DNA of 64,000 bases, taken from contig NC_086375.1 in assembly GCF_036588685.1 (NCBI RefSeq), forward strand, positions 39,020,566 to 39,084,565, written 5' to 3'. Position numbers and translations under genes: made by a program. The notes beneath the pieces are model-generated. The model saw only the letters and a program-made list of their open reading frames with translations, was not told where the DNA came from and searched no databases. Positions 48,401-58,010 of this stretch are shown here, in pieces; position 1 is the stretch's first letter; every line of letters starts with the position of its first letter. The stretch is from Mytilus trossulus (lineage: Eukaryota > Mollusca > Bivalvia > Mytilida > Mytilidae).

Positions 48401-51400
48401 CTGACCAGTTGAACAATTTGGTTTCATAAAACAAATTGCAATATGGTCAAAATTTTGAATGAGTTGCAATTGGTGGATAGCAACACTAACAGTCAAGTCG
48501 CTGTAAATACTTAAAGAATTTATATAATCGATAAATTTATATAATCCATAAATATGAACAGAATCAGTGCATTTTGCTTTTAAAACCATTCCATGCCTCC
48601 ATTTATGCATACCCCACATCTGTTAATTATACTTATTGAGAATCTGACTAGTCAATTTATTTTATGTATCTTTCAAAATGACAAGGTTCTCATCGTTTTT
48701 TTCAGGAAGTTGTCTTATGGTTCTACAGTCAGCACAAAAGTAGAGTTTACCATACTCAAACCTGGTTTATATGAGGTAATAGACCTTTTAAAATTTGTAA
48801 TGAGGTGAACTTTTTAGAAAATGGATTCATTTTTTCATGAGATTCACATTTTCTAGGGTATTGGTTAATCAGAAATTTCAGTGTATAATGAATTCTAAAT
48901 TTCCTATAGGTTTGAGTGCAATACTTGTGAAAACCATGATATCAAATTCAAGAAAAACAATATTCCCTTAGTTTACAAAAAATACAAAGGAAGCTAAATC
49001 CCTTACCCTAAAAATGGAAATATATTAAAGGGCCTGATATTTACCATGTAAAACAATTGAAAAGAGAAAACTAAAGGATGATTTATGATATTACGAAATT
49101 AAAAACCAACAAACATGACAGAGTTGACAGACAGTATCCAAAAACAGGCTCATGCAGAATGTACATGTAAGAAGAGTAAATGTCTTTTTCCCATATTAGG
49201 GACAAAAGTAGACCTCTTCCTGAATTATACATTAAATATTTGTAAATGACTGCTGTTGAATTATTTTTGCTCATGCACATGTTAAGTTGCCATGCGATTA
49301 ATCAGTATTCCTTTTCTTAATATAATTGTTCTCAATGTTTCAGTTTGGGAAACATATGAAGCTGAACCTTACCTACAACATACCAGAATCTCCCGTTAAG
49401 TCCCCATCACAGCTTGTAAGTTCTCCTGAAGGGCTGTGGAGAAATCGTATCAGTAGTGCATCTTCTTATGGTGGAGACAGAGAATTGGAAGAAAAAAGGC
49501 TTTCATTTGGAAAATCATACTCATTTGGTGATTTAGGACCAGATCATGCATTAGAAACAGAACCACAGGAAAATATTTCGTAAGTTTTTTTTGGTTTCTT
49601 TGAATTAACAAAATTTTGATATTTGATGAAAATAACAGTAATGAGACAACAAATCAACCTCATTGTCAATATTAATGAAAAACTTATGGCATCTCTTCTG
49701 TAAGCCTGTATCAAGCACAGTATTCTTGTGTCCTAAAAAAATCCTGACATGTCATTTACTTTAATGCAGTATAGAGGCTTAAAATCAGAAGTTAAAAAAA
49801 GATTTTTTTGTGAAACCAGTAGAATTTTAAATTCAGAATTTTTAAATTATCAATGAAACATCTGCTTCTTATGACAAACAAAAACCACATAGGACAAATT
49901 AAAAAAACCACCATGCACAATCAAAGTTGATCATAACTATTCCTAATACTTGCAAGAAATCTGAACCGTTACAGACACCCATTTATCTTTTCCTTGTCAG
50001 CTTCATAAGTATATATATATATTTTTTTCAGGTTATGTAGTAATGATTTTCTCCAAAAATCTGTTGTATCTTCAAACTTTAAGAAGAATTCTTTTCTCTT
50101 ATATATACCTAATGGATGAGGACGTGCTTCAGAAACAAATGTGGTCATTTTCTTCCAGACGTTTTGAATTCTGCCTTGAATTCTCCATAGGTATGAAAAG
50201 CTTCCATTCAGATGCAACAGTTCAATTGTGACGTTGAAATAGTTTTAAAAATTGAATACCTTCTCCATCACGGTAAAATACTATGTTTTATCAAGCTAAC
50301 ATGGCAACTATTTACTACATGATGTATATATTATTCTGGTGCATGTTATTACATGTAGTTAATACTAGGTTTTATTTCATTTTTTCATTAAAATGCAAAA
50401 AAGATCATGTGGTTAAAATTTCTCTCGTTCACTGCAGGGCTTCCAAAATTTTTCTGAGCCAGCTGGACATTTTATATCTGATCCGAATTTTAATCCCCAA
50501 GACTAAGTCACAAAAGGCAATTATGGTAATCAGATGGCCATCCCAATGATTGACATTAGATTAAAAACGATATTAAACTTTACTTTGATATGAATTTGAT
50601 GTTCTGACATAAACTGTTAAAATTGGCATTGCATCATTCAAGGTGTGCACATCAGCGTGCTCATATCTGCATTAGACTCTTTAATTGTGCATAATGACGT
50701 TGTCAAGAACTTTATTTTCGTTTTTAAAGTCACATTTTTCAAAACCGGATGTTGACCTGACAATGGTAAAACATGGACCATAAAGGGATACGTAAAATCC
50801 GTGTACGTTTACATAGCACGACTGAGCAAAGAAGCTCTTTCCACGTTATTTCTTCAACAAAATACTTGAAATGAACATTAGGTACAGGTATCAATGATAG
50901 TTTTAGAATTTTGAAGAAATGTAGGATGCATAATTGAATTTCCCACCTCTGCACATGCGCACACGTGTTCTTGTTCATACAACGTAGTTCTGACGATTTT
51001 TTCATGTAAAACCTTTTTAAATGTTTCAAGAAATCAAGTTTATAAATGAATGTATTATAAATTTGATCTTTTGGACTAAATCAATTAGATACAAACCGCT
51101 GAAATGTACGAAAGTAATTGTGAATGGACAGATTAATTTATACGATATCCGGTACTAAAATTAGTTTACCTGTCACCTGAACAGGTAGTTTTCAGCTGTC
51201 CAACAACTAATTAGCCGTGATTAAAATTAGAAAGTATTGAAGTGGGTTGTTTTGATAGTAATTAATCAACATGTCACTTTTATGACCGGAAATGTATGGC
51301 TGTTAAAGGCAAAATGTTGGGTCAAAAAGATCGTGAATTATATTAAAATGACCGAAAAAGCCTTGAAAACTAAAAAGTATATGACCGTTTCATGCTTTTC

Positions 51401-54400
51401 CCAGCCGGTCTTTTACCGGACATTATGCAAATGACCGGAATATATGACCGTTTTGGAAGCCCTGGTTCACTGTGACATCTGTGTACTGTAAATTCAGACA
51501 TTATTGCCATGTTTTTATCAATGTGAATATGGCAATAATTAAAACTTGCATTCAATCTTAAATATTATACATATATCTGTATGCAGATTGTCAAGCATTT
51601 GTTATTATATAATCCTGCATAGATGTCAATTTTTCAAAATTCGCAATAATACATAGATACACACGATGATTCTTAATTTACAAATACAATTCTTAATGCC
51701 CGCGTCACACTGTCCCGATTTTTACGCCGATGGTTACACAATTATGGAAATTTTCAAAATCGGGACTGATCGTACCCAGATCGGGCTATTCGAAGTGCCA
51801 TCGTCCACTTTTTCTAGCCTTCGGGGAAAACTTCGGGAAGGGTTCTTAATTTTTTAACATGTTAAAAAGTCCCTGAAGATGCGTCCGATGTTGAGGGTTC
51901 GTATTGAGTTCGTATCACCATCCTCACCATTGTAATGTCACCGGGAATGCATCTTTGAACATCGTATTGCATTCGTGTTTCCATCGCTTTCATCGGGCAG
52001 TTTTGACATTACGATGTCTACATGAATGAATCACGAAGCTACCCAAAGGTCTTATGATGGCAACACGACTTCGTGAAGACCTTGTAATCCCGTCGTGTTG
52101 CCATCGAATAAAAGTACGAAGGCGACAAGATGGAACTACGACGGCAATAAATCCAGCTAAATGTAAGTTAATTTTCGTGGTAAAATACATTTAAAGTGTC
52201 ATACGCGATATGCACTGGTCAGTCTAATACGACAGTAAAGAAAGACGTTCACAAAACATGGAGCTCATATCATATGATTCTATGAGAACAAGAAAGGCGA
52301 CAGCGTTGTTTCTATTAATTCAAATGGAACAAGAAGAGCAGATATTACAGGCTCAGGATTTACTTTTACAAGTAAAATATTATTTTTTGTCAATTTTTCA
52401 TATCAAGTAACATAATGAAAATCATAAACGCGCCTCGTACACCAACACTGCAGGTACACATATATAGGGAAACCAACTTTTTCTTCATTATTTTGATTTT
52501 TATGTATCGTCTGAGTTGGTAACTCCATAACCGTTTTGTTTTCTATATGTCATATTTTGCCGCATTTTTTGCTTTCCCCACATCCTTCCTTTTGTTGATA
52601 TTATTATGATATTCTCCTGGAAAGAGCTCTTTTTGTATAAAAGGGATCAACGAACCCATTACCTTACCTTTAAGATAGATCAGTAAACATTGGCATAATA
52701 ATTGGTGATTATTCAGACTAGTGCACACATTTTACAGTTCAAACAAGGCAATGCCGAGCGTGACATCCCCTCGTATGTAACATATTGGGGACAAATATGG
52801 ACACTATATAATTTGTATATGATACATGCAGAAAATGGAAAATTGAATATGCATATTTGATACATAAACTATTTTTTTAGAAATCAACCAAAACATTCAG
52901 TAACTGGAAATACCTTTAATATTGTCTTTAGAACCAGCAGGTAAAATAATTAGCAACCGTTTTCCTGTCTATTTATGCTATTTCAAAGAAAAAAAACATT
53001 TAATTTCTTTTAGACATCATATGGCCATCGCGCCATCATCGTAATCCATCGTGTAGCATTCGTAATACATCGCGTAGGCTTCGGCTGATATATGAAGCTT
53101 TAATACCCGTCTTTGGTTAACCTTCGTGTGTCCATCTTTTGCTATCGTAAATAATATCGTACCATCGTATAGACTTCGTAATCCATCGTACTTGCTTCGG
53201 TCACTTTTTGGTATTTTAACGAGATCGGGACCAACTTCGTACGAACTTACAATTTTCACATTCGGGTGTCCATTGTATATAAAAATCGGGACAGTGTGAC
53301 ACGGGCATAAGTATTATTGATCAAATGCTTTGTTTAATTTAAAATTACAACATGTGCTATATTAGGTATTTTTTATATTTAAGTCAATTGTGTGGCTGTT
53401 ATATTTATTTTATTCATTTGTTTTGTAAACTACATTTAGAATTATTGAGATTATTTACTGTTATTGTACTAATAAGAATTATGCCCTAGTGTCCAATACT
53501 TGTGCCATTTTCATATTGAATTAAAACAATTATTTACAAACTGGATACTTCATGTTATTTCTTAAAAGTAGAAAGTTGAACAAAGGAATTCTCTGAATGG
53601 GTTATATTCATTAAGTGTAAATATATTACGGGGTAAATGTTATATCAAATATAAACCCACATTGGTTAAAAAAAAAAATCATAGAGTTTTCTTGCATTTC
53701 TTAATACAGAGACTTCTTAGTAAGAATTTAAGTCACCAGAGATTTCCATTCTGAATCTTATAAAAATAAGAAGATATGGTATGATCGCCAAAGAGAGAAC
53801 TCTCTAAAAGAGGGGACTAAATGACCCAGAAATTAACAACTATGGGGTCCCCATATGGCCTTTAACAATGAGTCACCCATACTCCATAGTAAGCTTAGCT
53901 CACTTTGAAAAATTGAAGTGTACCATAGGCTTCAATTCTGTGACAATATTGTCAAAATGTCAGAATCATTCCCCAGGAACCATATTTCAAGGAGATGACA
54001 TTTTCATAGTTCTAAGTTTCAATGTCTTATCAGATATTCTTGTTTTGTAACAAATGTGAAGGTCAATACAATCTATGTTACCCAAGCATCAAAGAATTTT
54101 AGAAAATACTGTAAAAAGTACCATTTATTCATCTTCAGAAAGATAGCCTCATAGAAATGTTACAACTGATGGATTTACTTTGTTTCTGGCACTGTGAATT
54201 TTATGACTTAGTTTTAAGGGGGTGGGCAATTGCTGACTATCATAATTTACTTTTCTATATTTTTTACTTGGATTATTATTTATATCCTAGAGAGATGTTG
54301 ATGTATTGTATGAACTATAGTCCCGTTATTCCTTTATTAAAATAGAATGTGAAGTCCATTATTGTATTTGTTTTATTTTTTTTTTAGAAATAATGAAGTG

Positions 54401-54460
54401 AATTCAGAAAATTCTGAAGAAAAAGTTACATTGAGTTGTGAAACAATTCATAAATATTGA
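33487..54460 (+). CDS. TRAPPC14: TRAPPC14 orthologue (C7orf43/MAP11), 12 exons
   Basis: A complete 531-aa protein (human about 580 aa) is encoded by exons 33487-33819, 35079-35298, 35959-36045, 37358-37469, 39064-39202, 40051-40121, 40292-40372, 44496-44590, 45926-46004, 48706-48775, 49344-49579 and 54388-54460 (TGA). All introns are GT-AG and in phase. The best matches to the vertebrate protein are the segment FKLTYTVTNTLQDFQEWRL (exon 8) and PGLYEFGKHMKLNLTYN (exons 10-11). VYRLPKILFRKVPFVLDVKC (exons 6-7) also aligns. The fold is probably a set of beta-sandwich domains as in other TRAPPII subunits; no membrane segment or signal peptide is seen. In vertebrates it joins TRAPPII and helps dock Rabin8 vesicles for cilium formation; the same role is inferred here. 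Oddities: a CxxC-x16-CxxC cluster (residues 234-257), and a short Ser/Glu-rich tail that ends earlier than the vertebrate protein. Confidence 0.88.
36050..36320 (-). repeat. Mussel dispersed repeat, family E
   Basis: It contains aaaccaacagcctaatttat, then aacacagcaacaaacaaaatc, ggcactcacagaatgtgg and ggggttaaacatgttt. This is the same word order as the ends of the block at 63835-64000 (aaccaacagtctaatctata, gggattaaacattt) and 57700-58010. It starts five bases past the exon 3 donor of TRAPPC14. Confidence 0.6.
36592..36840 (+). repeat. tRNA-derived SINE candidate, copy 2
   Basis: The head has an A-box-like tggttgtgttgtttaag and, about 50 bases on, a B-box-like gagtttgaaccc, the spacing expected of a tRNA-type internal promoter. 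The body is shared with 20270-20535 (cactagcca, ctctgggcactcc, catccaccaataaaa). It lies in TRAPPC14 intron 3. Confidence 0.6.
37005..37075 (+). repeat. Short dispersed mussel repeat fragment
   Basis: The GC-richer block ttggacagggaccgaccgtg, ctgtatagccagtcaaggtc, aacttccatttct is recognised from memory as a frequent mussel interspersed sequence. There is no second copy in the window. Confidence 0.4.
39751..40040 (+). repeat. 52-bp minisatellite ending at a splice acceptor
   Basis: About five and a half copies of a 52-bp unit: gttccttgcttttgaatgta, ctttctcaatattacaaaat, gtccatatgtag. Two units carry a shared variant (cttacttatgaatgt). The last unit is cut at ctcaat 40040 and is followed at once by aaatttttag, the acceptor of TRAPPC14 exon 6 at 40051. 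Confidence 0.9.
40813..44141. mobile_element. 3.3-kb DNA transposon relic in TRAPPC14 intron 7
   Basis: The terminal repeats are tagtccatcagct at both ends, and the longer inner block gtgttacaccccagggtacc is inverted at 40856-40875 and about 44087-44106. A TTA triplet flanks both sides (40810-40812, 44142-44144), consistent with a 3-bp target duplication. Internal plus-strand frames between about 41500 and 43080 are fragments of one protein. Near 42900-42980 they end with LPAFRANTGCDSVSV, resembling the 'LxAFHAxTGCDxxSAF' block of a transposon-associated protein family common in cnidarians, fish and molluscs. Stops and frame changes show that it is dead. Superfamily not assigned. Confidence 0.8.
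41499..43080 (+). pseudogene. Degenerate protein gene of the 40813 transposon
   Basis: Open pieces at 41499-41720, 42438-42659 and 42858-43079, in different frames, align in order with the family I recall. A segment near 42265 reads as a W-I-F-D-D-M-A-V-I-Q-T-like block. The segment near 42500-42545 reads LVGGNKVAFVEFF, and the terminal block reads AFRANTGCDSVSVLSGKEKK. The enzymatic role of this family is not known to me. No intact frame exceeds about 75 codons, so it makes no product. Confidence 0.55.
44150..44340 (+). repeat. SINE-tail-like fragment
   Basis: The end, gtggcatgaaacacaaacaatcaatcactcaatcat, resembles the tail of the SINE candidate at 20500-20535 (gtggtgctaaacac, caatcaatcaatcat). 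The body is too diverged to align by eye. Confidence 0.35.
44685..45670 (+). repeat. Bivalve dispersed repeat, family D (long copy)
   Basis: The left part (44685-44960: tggtctgtgcgtctgttcgt, cacttcaggttaaaattttt, tagtttttgatgaagttgaa, cggtccactgaacat) matches 54740-55045 closely. From about 45230 to 45670 there are diverged ~170-bp units, each with a caaccaaatg word and ending with a tatgtccctgtataaatgg or tatggccctttatat phrase. The copy fills most of TRAPPC14 intron 8. Confidence 0.8.
46181..47452. repeat. 1.27-kb inverted repeat (arms ~446 bp) in TRAPPC14 intron 9
   Basis: Left arm 46181-46626 and right arm 47007-47452 are inverted copies. The outer end is gtgcttatccagtgaccttt and the inner end is near aaagggaaataattta. 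Shared interior words include gcaattgtgattcgaataac and cagatccagtcagttgatac. The arms look well over 90% identical by eye, with an unrelated ~380-bp spacer. No target duplication is clear. Confidence 0.9.
47560..48505. repeat. Second large inverted repeat (arms ~450 bp) in intron 9
   Basis: The left arm starts tacagtgacttgactgttag at 47560 and the right arm ends with its near complement at 48505. The arms meet at a ~45-bp centre (48015-48060) flanked by ggggagataa and ttatctcccc. Interior words pair throughout (ggtaaaattgttattttgaa, ccttgcactttcac, ccagttgaacaatttggttt). Both arms carry related ~60-codon frames that read through the pairing; I see no protein family. Confidence 0.9.
50435..51464. 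mobile_element. Non-autonomous hAT-type element with 8-bp TSD
   Basis: The terminal repeats cagggcttccaaaa (50435-50448) and ttttggaagccctg (51451-51464) are exact inverted copies. The 8-bp sequence gttcactg directly flanks both ends (50427-50434 and 51465-51472). A CAGGG terminus and an 8-bp target duplication are the signature of the hAT superfamily. Near the right end the word atgaccg recurs about five times, like subterminal transposase-binding motifs. No transposase is encoded. It lies in the last intron of TRAPPC14. Confidence 0.92.
51697..53306. mobile_element. 1.6-kb TIR element, Harbinger-like target site
   Basis: The terminal repeats tgcccgcgtcacactgtccc (left) and the complement of gggacagtgtgacacgggca (right) match at 27 of 28 positions, continuing through cgattttta. 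TAA flanks both ends (51694-51696, 53307-53309), which fits the 3-bp TWA preference of PIF/Harbinger elements. The subterminal regions (about 51850-52140 and 53020-53250) are packed with short degenerate words such as ttcgtaatccatcg. A short candidate coding exon lies at 52258. It sits in the last TRAPPC14 intron. Confidence 0.85.
52258..52371 (+). pseudogene. Candidate first exon remnant inside the 51697 element
   Basis: An ATG-started frame of 38 codons (MELISYDSMRTRKATALFLL, then an acidic Gln/Glu/Leu-rich helix) ends at caa followed by a donor-like gtaaaat. The basic-then-acidic, Leu/Ala/Glu-rich N-terminus resembles what I recall of first exons in some Harbinger nuclease genes. No downstream transposase exon is visible before 53306, so it would be an orphan. 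It could be chance. Confidence 0.3.
53760..53880 (+). repeat. Family B-related repeat, diverged partial copy
   Basis: It reads aagaagatatggtatgatcg, gagagaactctctaaaagag, cccagaaattaacaactatg and tggcctttaacaatgag, colinear with the left arm of family B (agaagatg, gagacaactctcca, acggccttcaac) but diverged. Confidence 0.6.
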
Positions 54461-54735
54461 ACAGAACCTGTTATTTAATTTTTGTTTGTACAATCAATAC
54501 TTGTATTTAATTGAGATCTCTTTTCTATATTAAGATATTATTATGTTTATTTTACTTTAGTTTTTTTGTATGTCTGTATTCTATTCATTCATAATATTTA
54601 GAATATTTTATTTTTAATTTAATGGAATCATAAGTATTATTGATCCTATTTTCAATAGTCATGATTAATATTCAAAATAGGAAGGAATATTGAAGCTTTT
54701 TATCATTTATTAAGTGACAATATGGGATGGATATT
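54461..54735 (+). other. Probable TRAPPC14 3' untranslated region
   Basis: AT-rich sequence after the TGA at 54458-54460. No clear AATAAA was found before the dispersed repeat at 54740, so the transcript end is unknown. Confidence 0.35.
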
Positions 54736-55045
54736 TTTATGCACCACCTACGATAGTAGAGGGGCATTATGTTTTCTGGTCTGTGCGTCCATTCGTCTGT
54801 TTGTCCATTTGTCCGTCTGTCCGTCCGTCTGTCCCGCTTCAGGTTAAAGTTTTTGGTCAAGGTAGTTTTTGATGAAGTTGAAGTCCAATCAACTTCAAAC
54901 TTAGTACACATGTTCCCTATGATATGGTCTTTCTAATTTTAATGCCAAATTAGAGTTTTTATCCCAATGTCACGGTCCACTGAACATAGAAAATGCAAGT
55001 GTGAGTGGGGCATTGGTGTACTGAAGACACATTCCTGTTTTACCA
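54736..55045 (+). repeat. Family D repeat copy downstream of TRAPPC14
   Basis: It starts at tatgcaccacctacgatag and contains a small tgtccgtctgtccgtccg microsatellite, cgcttcaggttaaagttttt, tagtttttgatgaagttgaa and cggtccactgaacatagaaa, matching 44690-44960 closely. Confidence 0.85.
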
Positions 55046-57699
55046 GATACAATTAATATGAAAATTTGTCCAGTCCTGGGCTTGCAGTCTTTTTGATATA
55101 TACCCTATGTCCTGTCTTCCTTAAATTACACATTATACCTGCAAGGTAAGTTTTCTCATTGACAATGTTTTATACACACAAAAAATAACAACACAAATTT
55201 TCTAACTTGCTCAGTTTTTGATGGCCAAAAATAATGTGTACTTTACGTTTAAATGTTACATTCTAAAATTGTAGCAATATGACATTTTGCTTATCAAGTC
55301 TTATTTACAAAGATCATCATTCATATCTTTTGTTGATATTGTATCTTTTGTTCATCATCTTCATCCATTCATCATAAAATGTTTGTTTATTTTGATAATT
55401 TATTGTTGTAGATCTGTCTCAATTCTTTTAGGGATTGTGCAATATGATTTTCAGGTTTTCATGACCTCCATGTTTTGTTCATAGACATTTGCATGTAATT
55501 AAATTCACTTTTTACTTTGTTTGCTTCAAATATGTTATAGATTTTGTTTTTTGTTTGTTTGTTTTATTTATTTATGTTATGATTGTTATACATATAATAA
55601 ATCATTACAACCTATTGATGAGTATTTTTATTGATACATGTATATATCTGTTATTTCATAATTACTTGCATTGCTACTAGTCATTCTAACTGAAAATTGA
55701 GAAACAAGATACATGGAAATATAAATATTGAACTGAGTTCCAAACCAAATAATATTGTTAACAAATGTAATAAGACATAGGGAAAAATTAAAGTTAAACT
55801 GAGTTCCAAACCAAATAAAATTGTTAAATACTATTTATTTATGCCTTAATAATATGATGTACCAAAGGAAATAGTATCTCATAAAACATTCAGACTGAGG
55901 CTTATGATAGAACATCTTTACAGACATCCATTTAGAAGCTTTAGGTATAGAACCTCTAATTCAGGCACAGTTGGAAAGAACACCCAAGAAAGTAGTACAT
56001 ATTATAAACAAAATAGTTCTACACATAGCTGTATCTTTGTCAAAAGCTGGAATATTTAGGCAGTTTTTGTATCAAATAAAAGTTTGGGGACTAGGGATCA
56101 CTGTAGCACTATTGTTGATAGTTTCTTTTGAATATTAAAGAAGTATATACAAATTTGATAGGAGAGCACAATTGTCCTGTTGTTGAGATCAGCAGTACCT
56201 ATTTTTGTACTACTAGTATCAAACTTCCAGGAACCAGTTCACTTTAACATGCAGGTATGCTAACTTTTTCAGCATAAGTCTGTATAAGGTATAATTTTGA
56301 CATGAAACAACTGCTACTCTATTTGAACTTGAGACAAAGTAGCCATTCATGCTAGAAATTGTTGAATTTAATATAGAAAGCATATATACTATGATGTAGT
56401 GGTTTTATACATTTAACAGAATGCCTGAAAAATCATACACTTCTTTGATATCTATTGAGAAAATTTGTTGATATCAATGAACATAGATGACACAATATTT
56501 GATCAGTTACAAAAACAATCTTCATGTTATATTATTCCACTATAAACAAACTGCTCATAGATATTGAAAATTCTGTGAGTTTTATTATGTACAAAACCCT
56601 TGGCTGATCACATTTGAATAACTTTTTGTTACAATGGTCATCAATTTAGGCCAAGCTAAAACACTCAACAGTGCTTTTAGAAAAAATAATTGATGTGCTC
56701 TAATATTACCCGTAGCTTAATAAAGAAAAACCCACAATTTGCACAGTTGAAAGCTTACATAGCCAAATAATATCTGTTACATTTGCTGATAGAAAATTAT
56801 TTAACAACCATTGACATTGTACCAAACAGTTATTTAAATGTGATAACCAAATGATTTTGTGTATCACAAAACCCAAAGAATTTTCAAATTCTCTATCATC
56901 AAATGAAGCTGATCTTGTTTGGCTATGTTGGCTTTCCACTGAGCAAATTGTGTTTTATCAAGTTCGTTATAATATAACAGTACTTTAAATATTTTCTTTG
57001 AAAGCACTATTTAGTGTTTTAGTTTGACCTCAATCGTCCAGAGGGTGCTTGTTAATTTAAAAATTGTGAATTAAGAATTCACATAATTATACCCTTTATT
57101 TGCAAAACTAATAGTATTTATTGAAGTTATTAAGTTCGTTTATCTCTCGGGTGAAATGTTGGCACAGGATAATATTCCTTCCATCTCATTCTTAGGTGGT
57201 TTCCCGCAAAGACTACAAGTATGTAAATAAATTTGCGTTGCCATTTACACACACTGCAATATTGAAGTTAGTAAATATGATTATCTCCCCTTTACCATTT
57301 GGGATTGGAATTATATTCTCTTATGCACATTCTCAGAAAGTGTCCTACATCCGTGTAAAGTTTCATAATTAATGATTTGTATGGCCTTAAAATGGGATTT
57401 ACATTTAAAGAAGTGATTATCATATATTATACCGGTAAGTAAAATCCTTTGCATGATGATGTATTTCCTTTTATCATGTAGGACAATAAAAATATGCTGC
57501 GCACTTATGCACATCCTTGGCTAATGTTCTACAACGAATTTAGTTTGCATCAATATCTGTGTAGCCCTTTAGAATGAGTTATACTTTCTAGTACTAACCA
57601 TATATTTAGTAAATTTGAGATGTTGTGTGATGCAAAATGAGACAACTTTCCCACCACAGACCTATTGACAGTTAAGAACTTCAGGTCATACAACTTTCA
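55046..57699. other. Intergenic, no gene seen
   Basis: AT-rich. Frames of 60-80 codons exist but show no family, splice pattern or codon signal I can support. A ~100-bp stretch near 55700-55830 carries the phrase gagttccaaaccaaata twice (about 55735 and 55799), a local duplication. Confidence 0.4.
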
Positions 57700-58010
57700 A
57701 CAATAAGTAAAACCGTTGCTGAATAGCAAGCTATGAAAAATTCAGAACGATTTCAATGAAACAACTTTATGTCCTGGTCCATTGATAAACAAATTCACAA
57801 AAATAGATGTGATATACATCCACAAAAACTCAACAACATAATTACTGGCTCCTGACTAGGGACAAGAACAGACAGTGTGGTTGGGTATACTATTTGTATA
57901 GGCACCCAACCCTCTCCCCAACCTGCATGATGGGACAATATGACAAAAGAAGTATGTACAGAGCAACATCAGAACAAACTAGAAAAATCATTTGAAATAG
58001 GCTAAACAAA
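57700..58010 (+). repeat. Family E repeat, diverged copy
   Basis: It contains tactggctcctgactaggga, gacagtgtggttgggtata, ccaaccctctccccaacctg and agaacaaactagaaaaatca, an order I recognise from a common mussel repeat. Its relatives lie at 63835-64000 and, in part, at 36050-36320. Confidence 0.6.

Noticed and set aside
46181-48505. Reading the two large inverted repeats as one DNA transposon with a target duplication
   Set aside because: The arms of the two hairpins do not match each other, and no direct duplication was seen outside either pair.
50030-50195. A possible extra TRAPPC14 exon after a strong acceptor (ttttttcag)
   Set aside because: Joined to exon 11 it meets a stop at once, and no frame matches the vertebrate C-terminus. 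It may be a decayed exon, but that cannot be shown.
53017-53259. An 80-codon minus-strand frame in the Harbinger-like element
   Set aside because: It is made of the short degenerate subterminal words; codons follow the word period, not a protein.
56706-56939. A 77-codon minus-strand frame beginning MESQHSQTRS
   Set aside because: No homology, no flanking splice sites that join other exons, and a composition like the surrounding AT-rich DNA.
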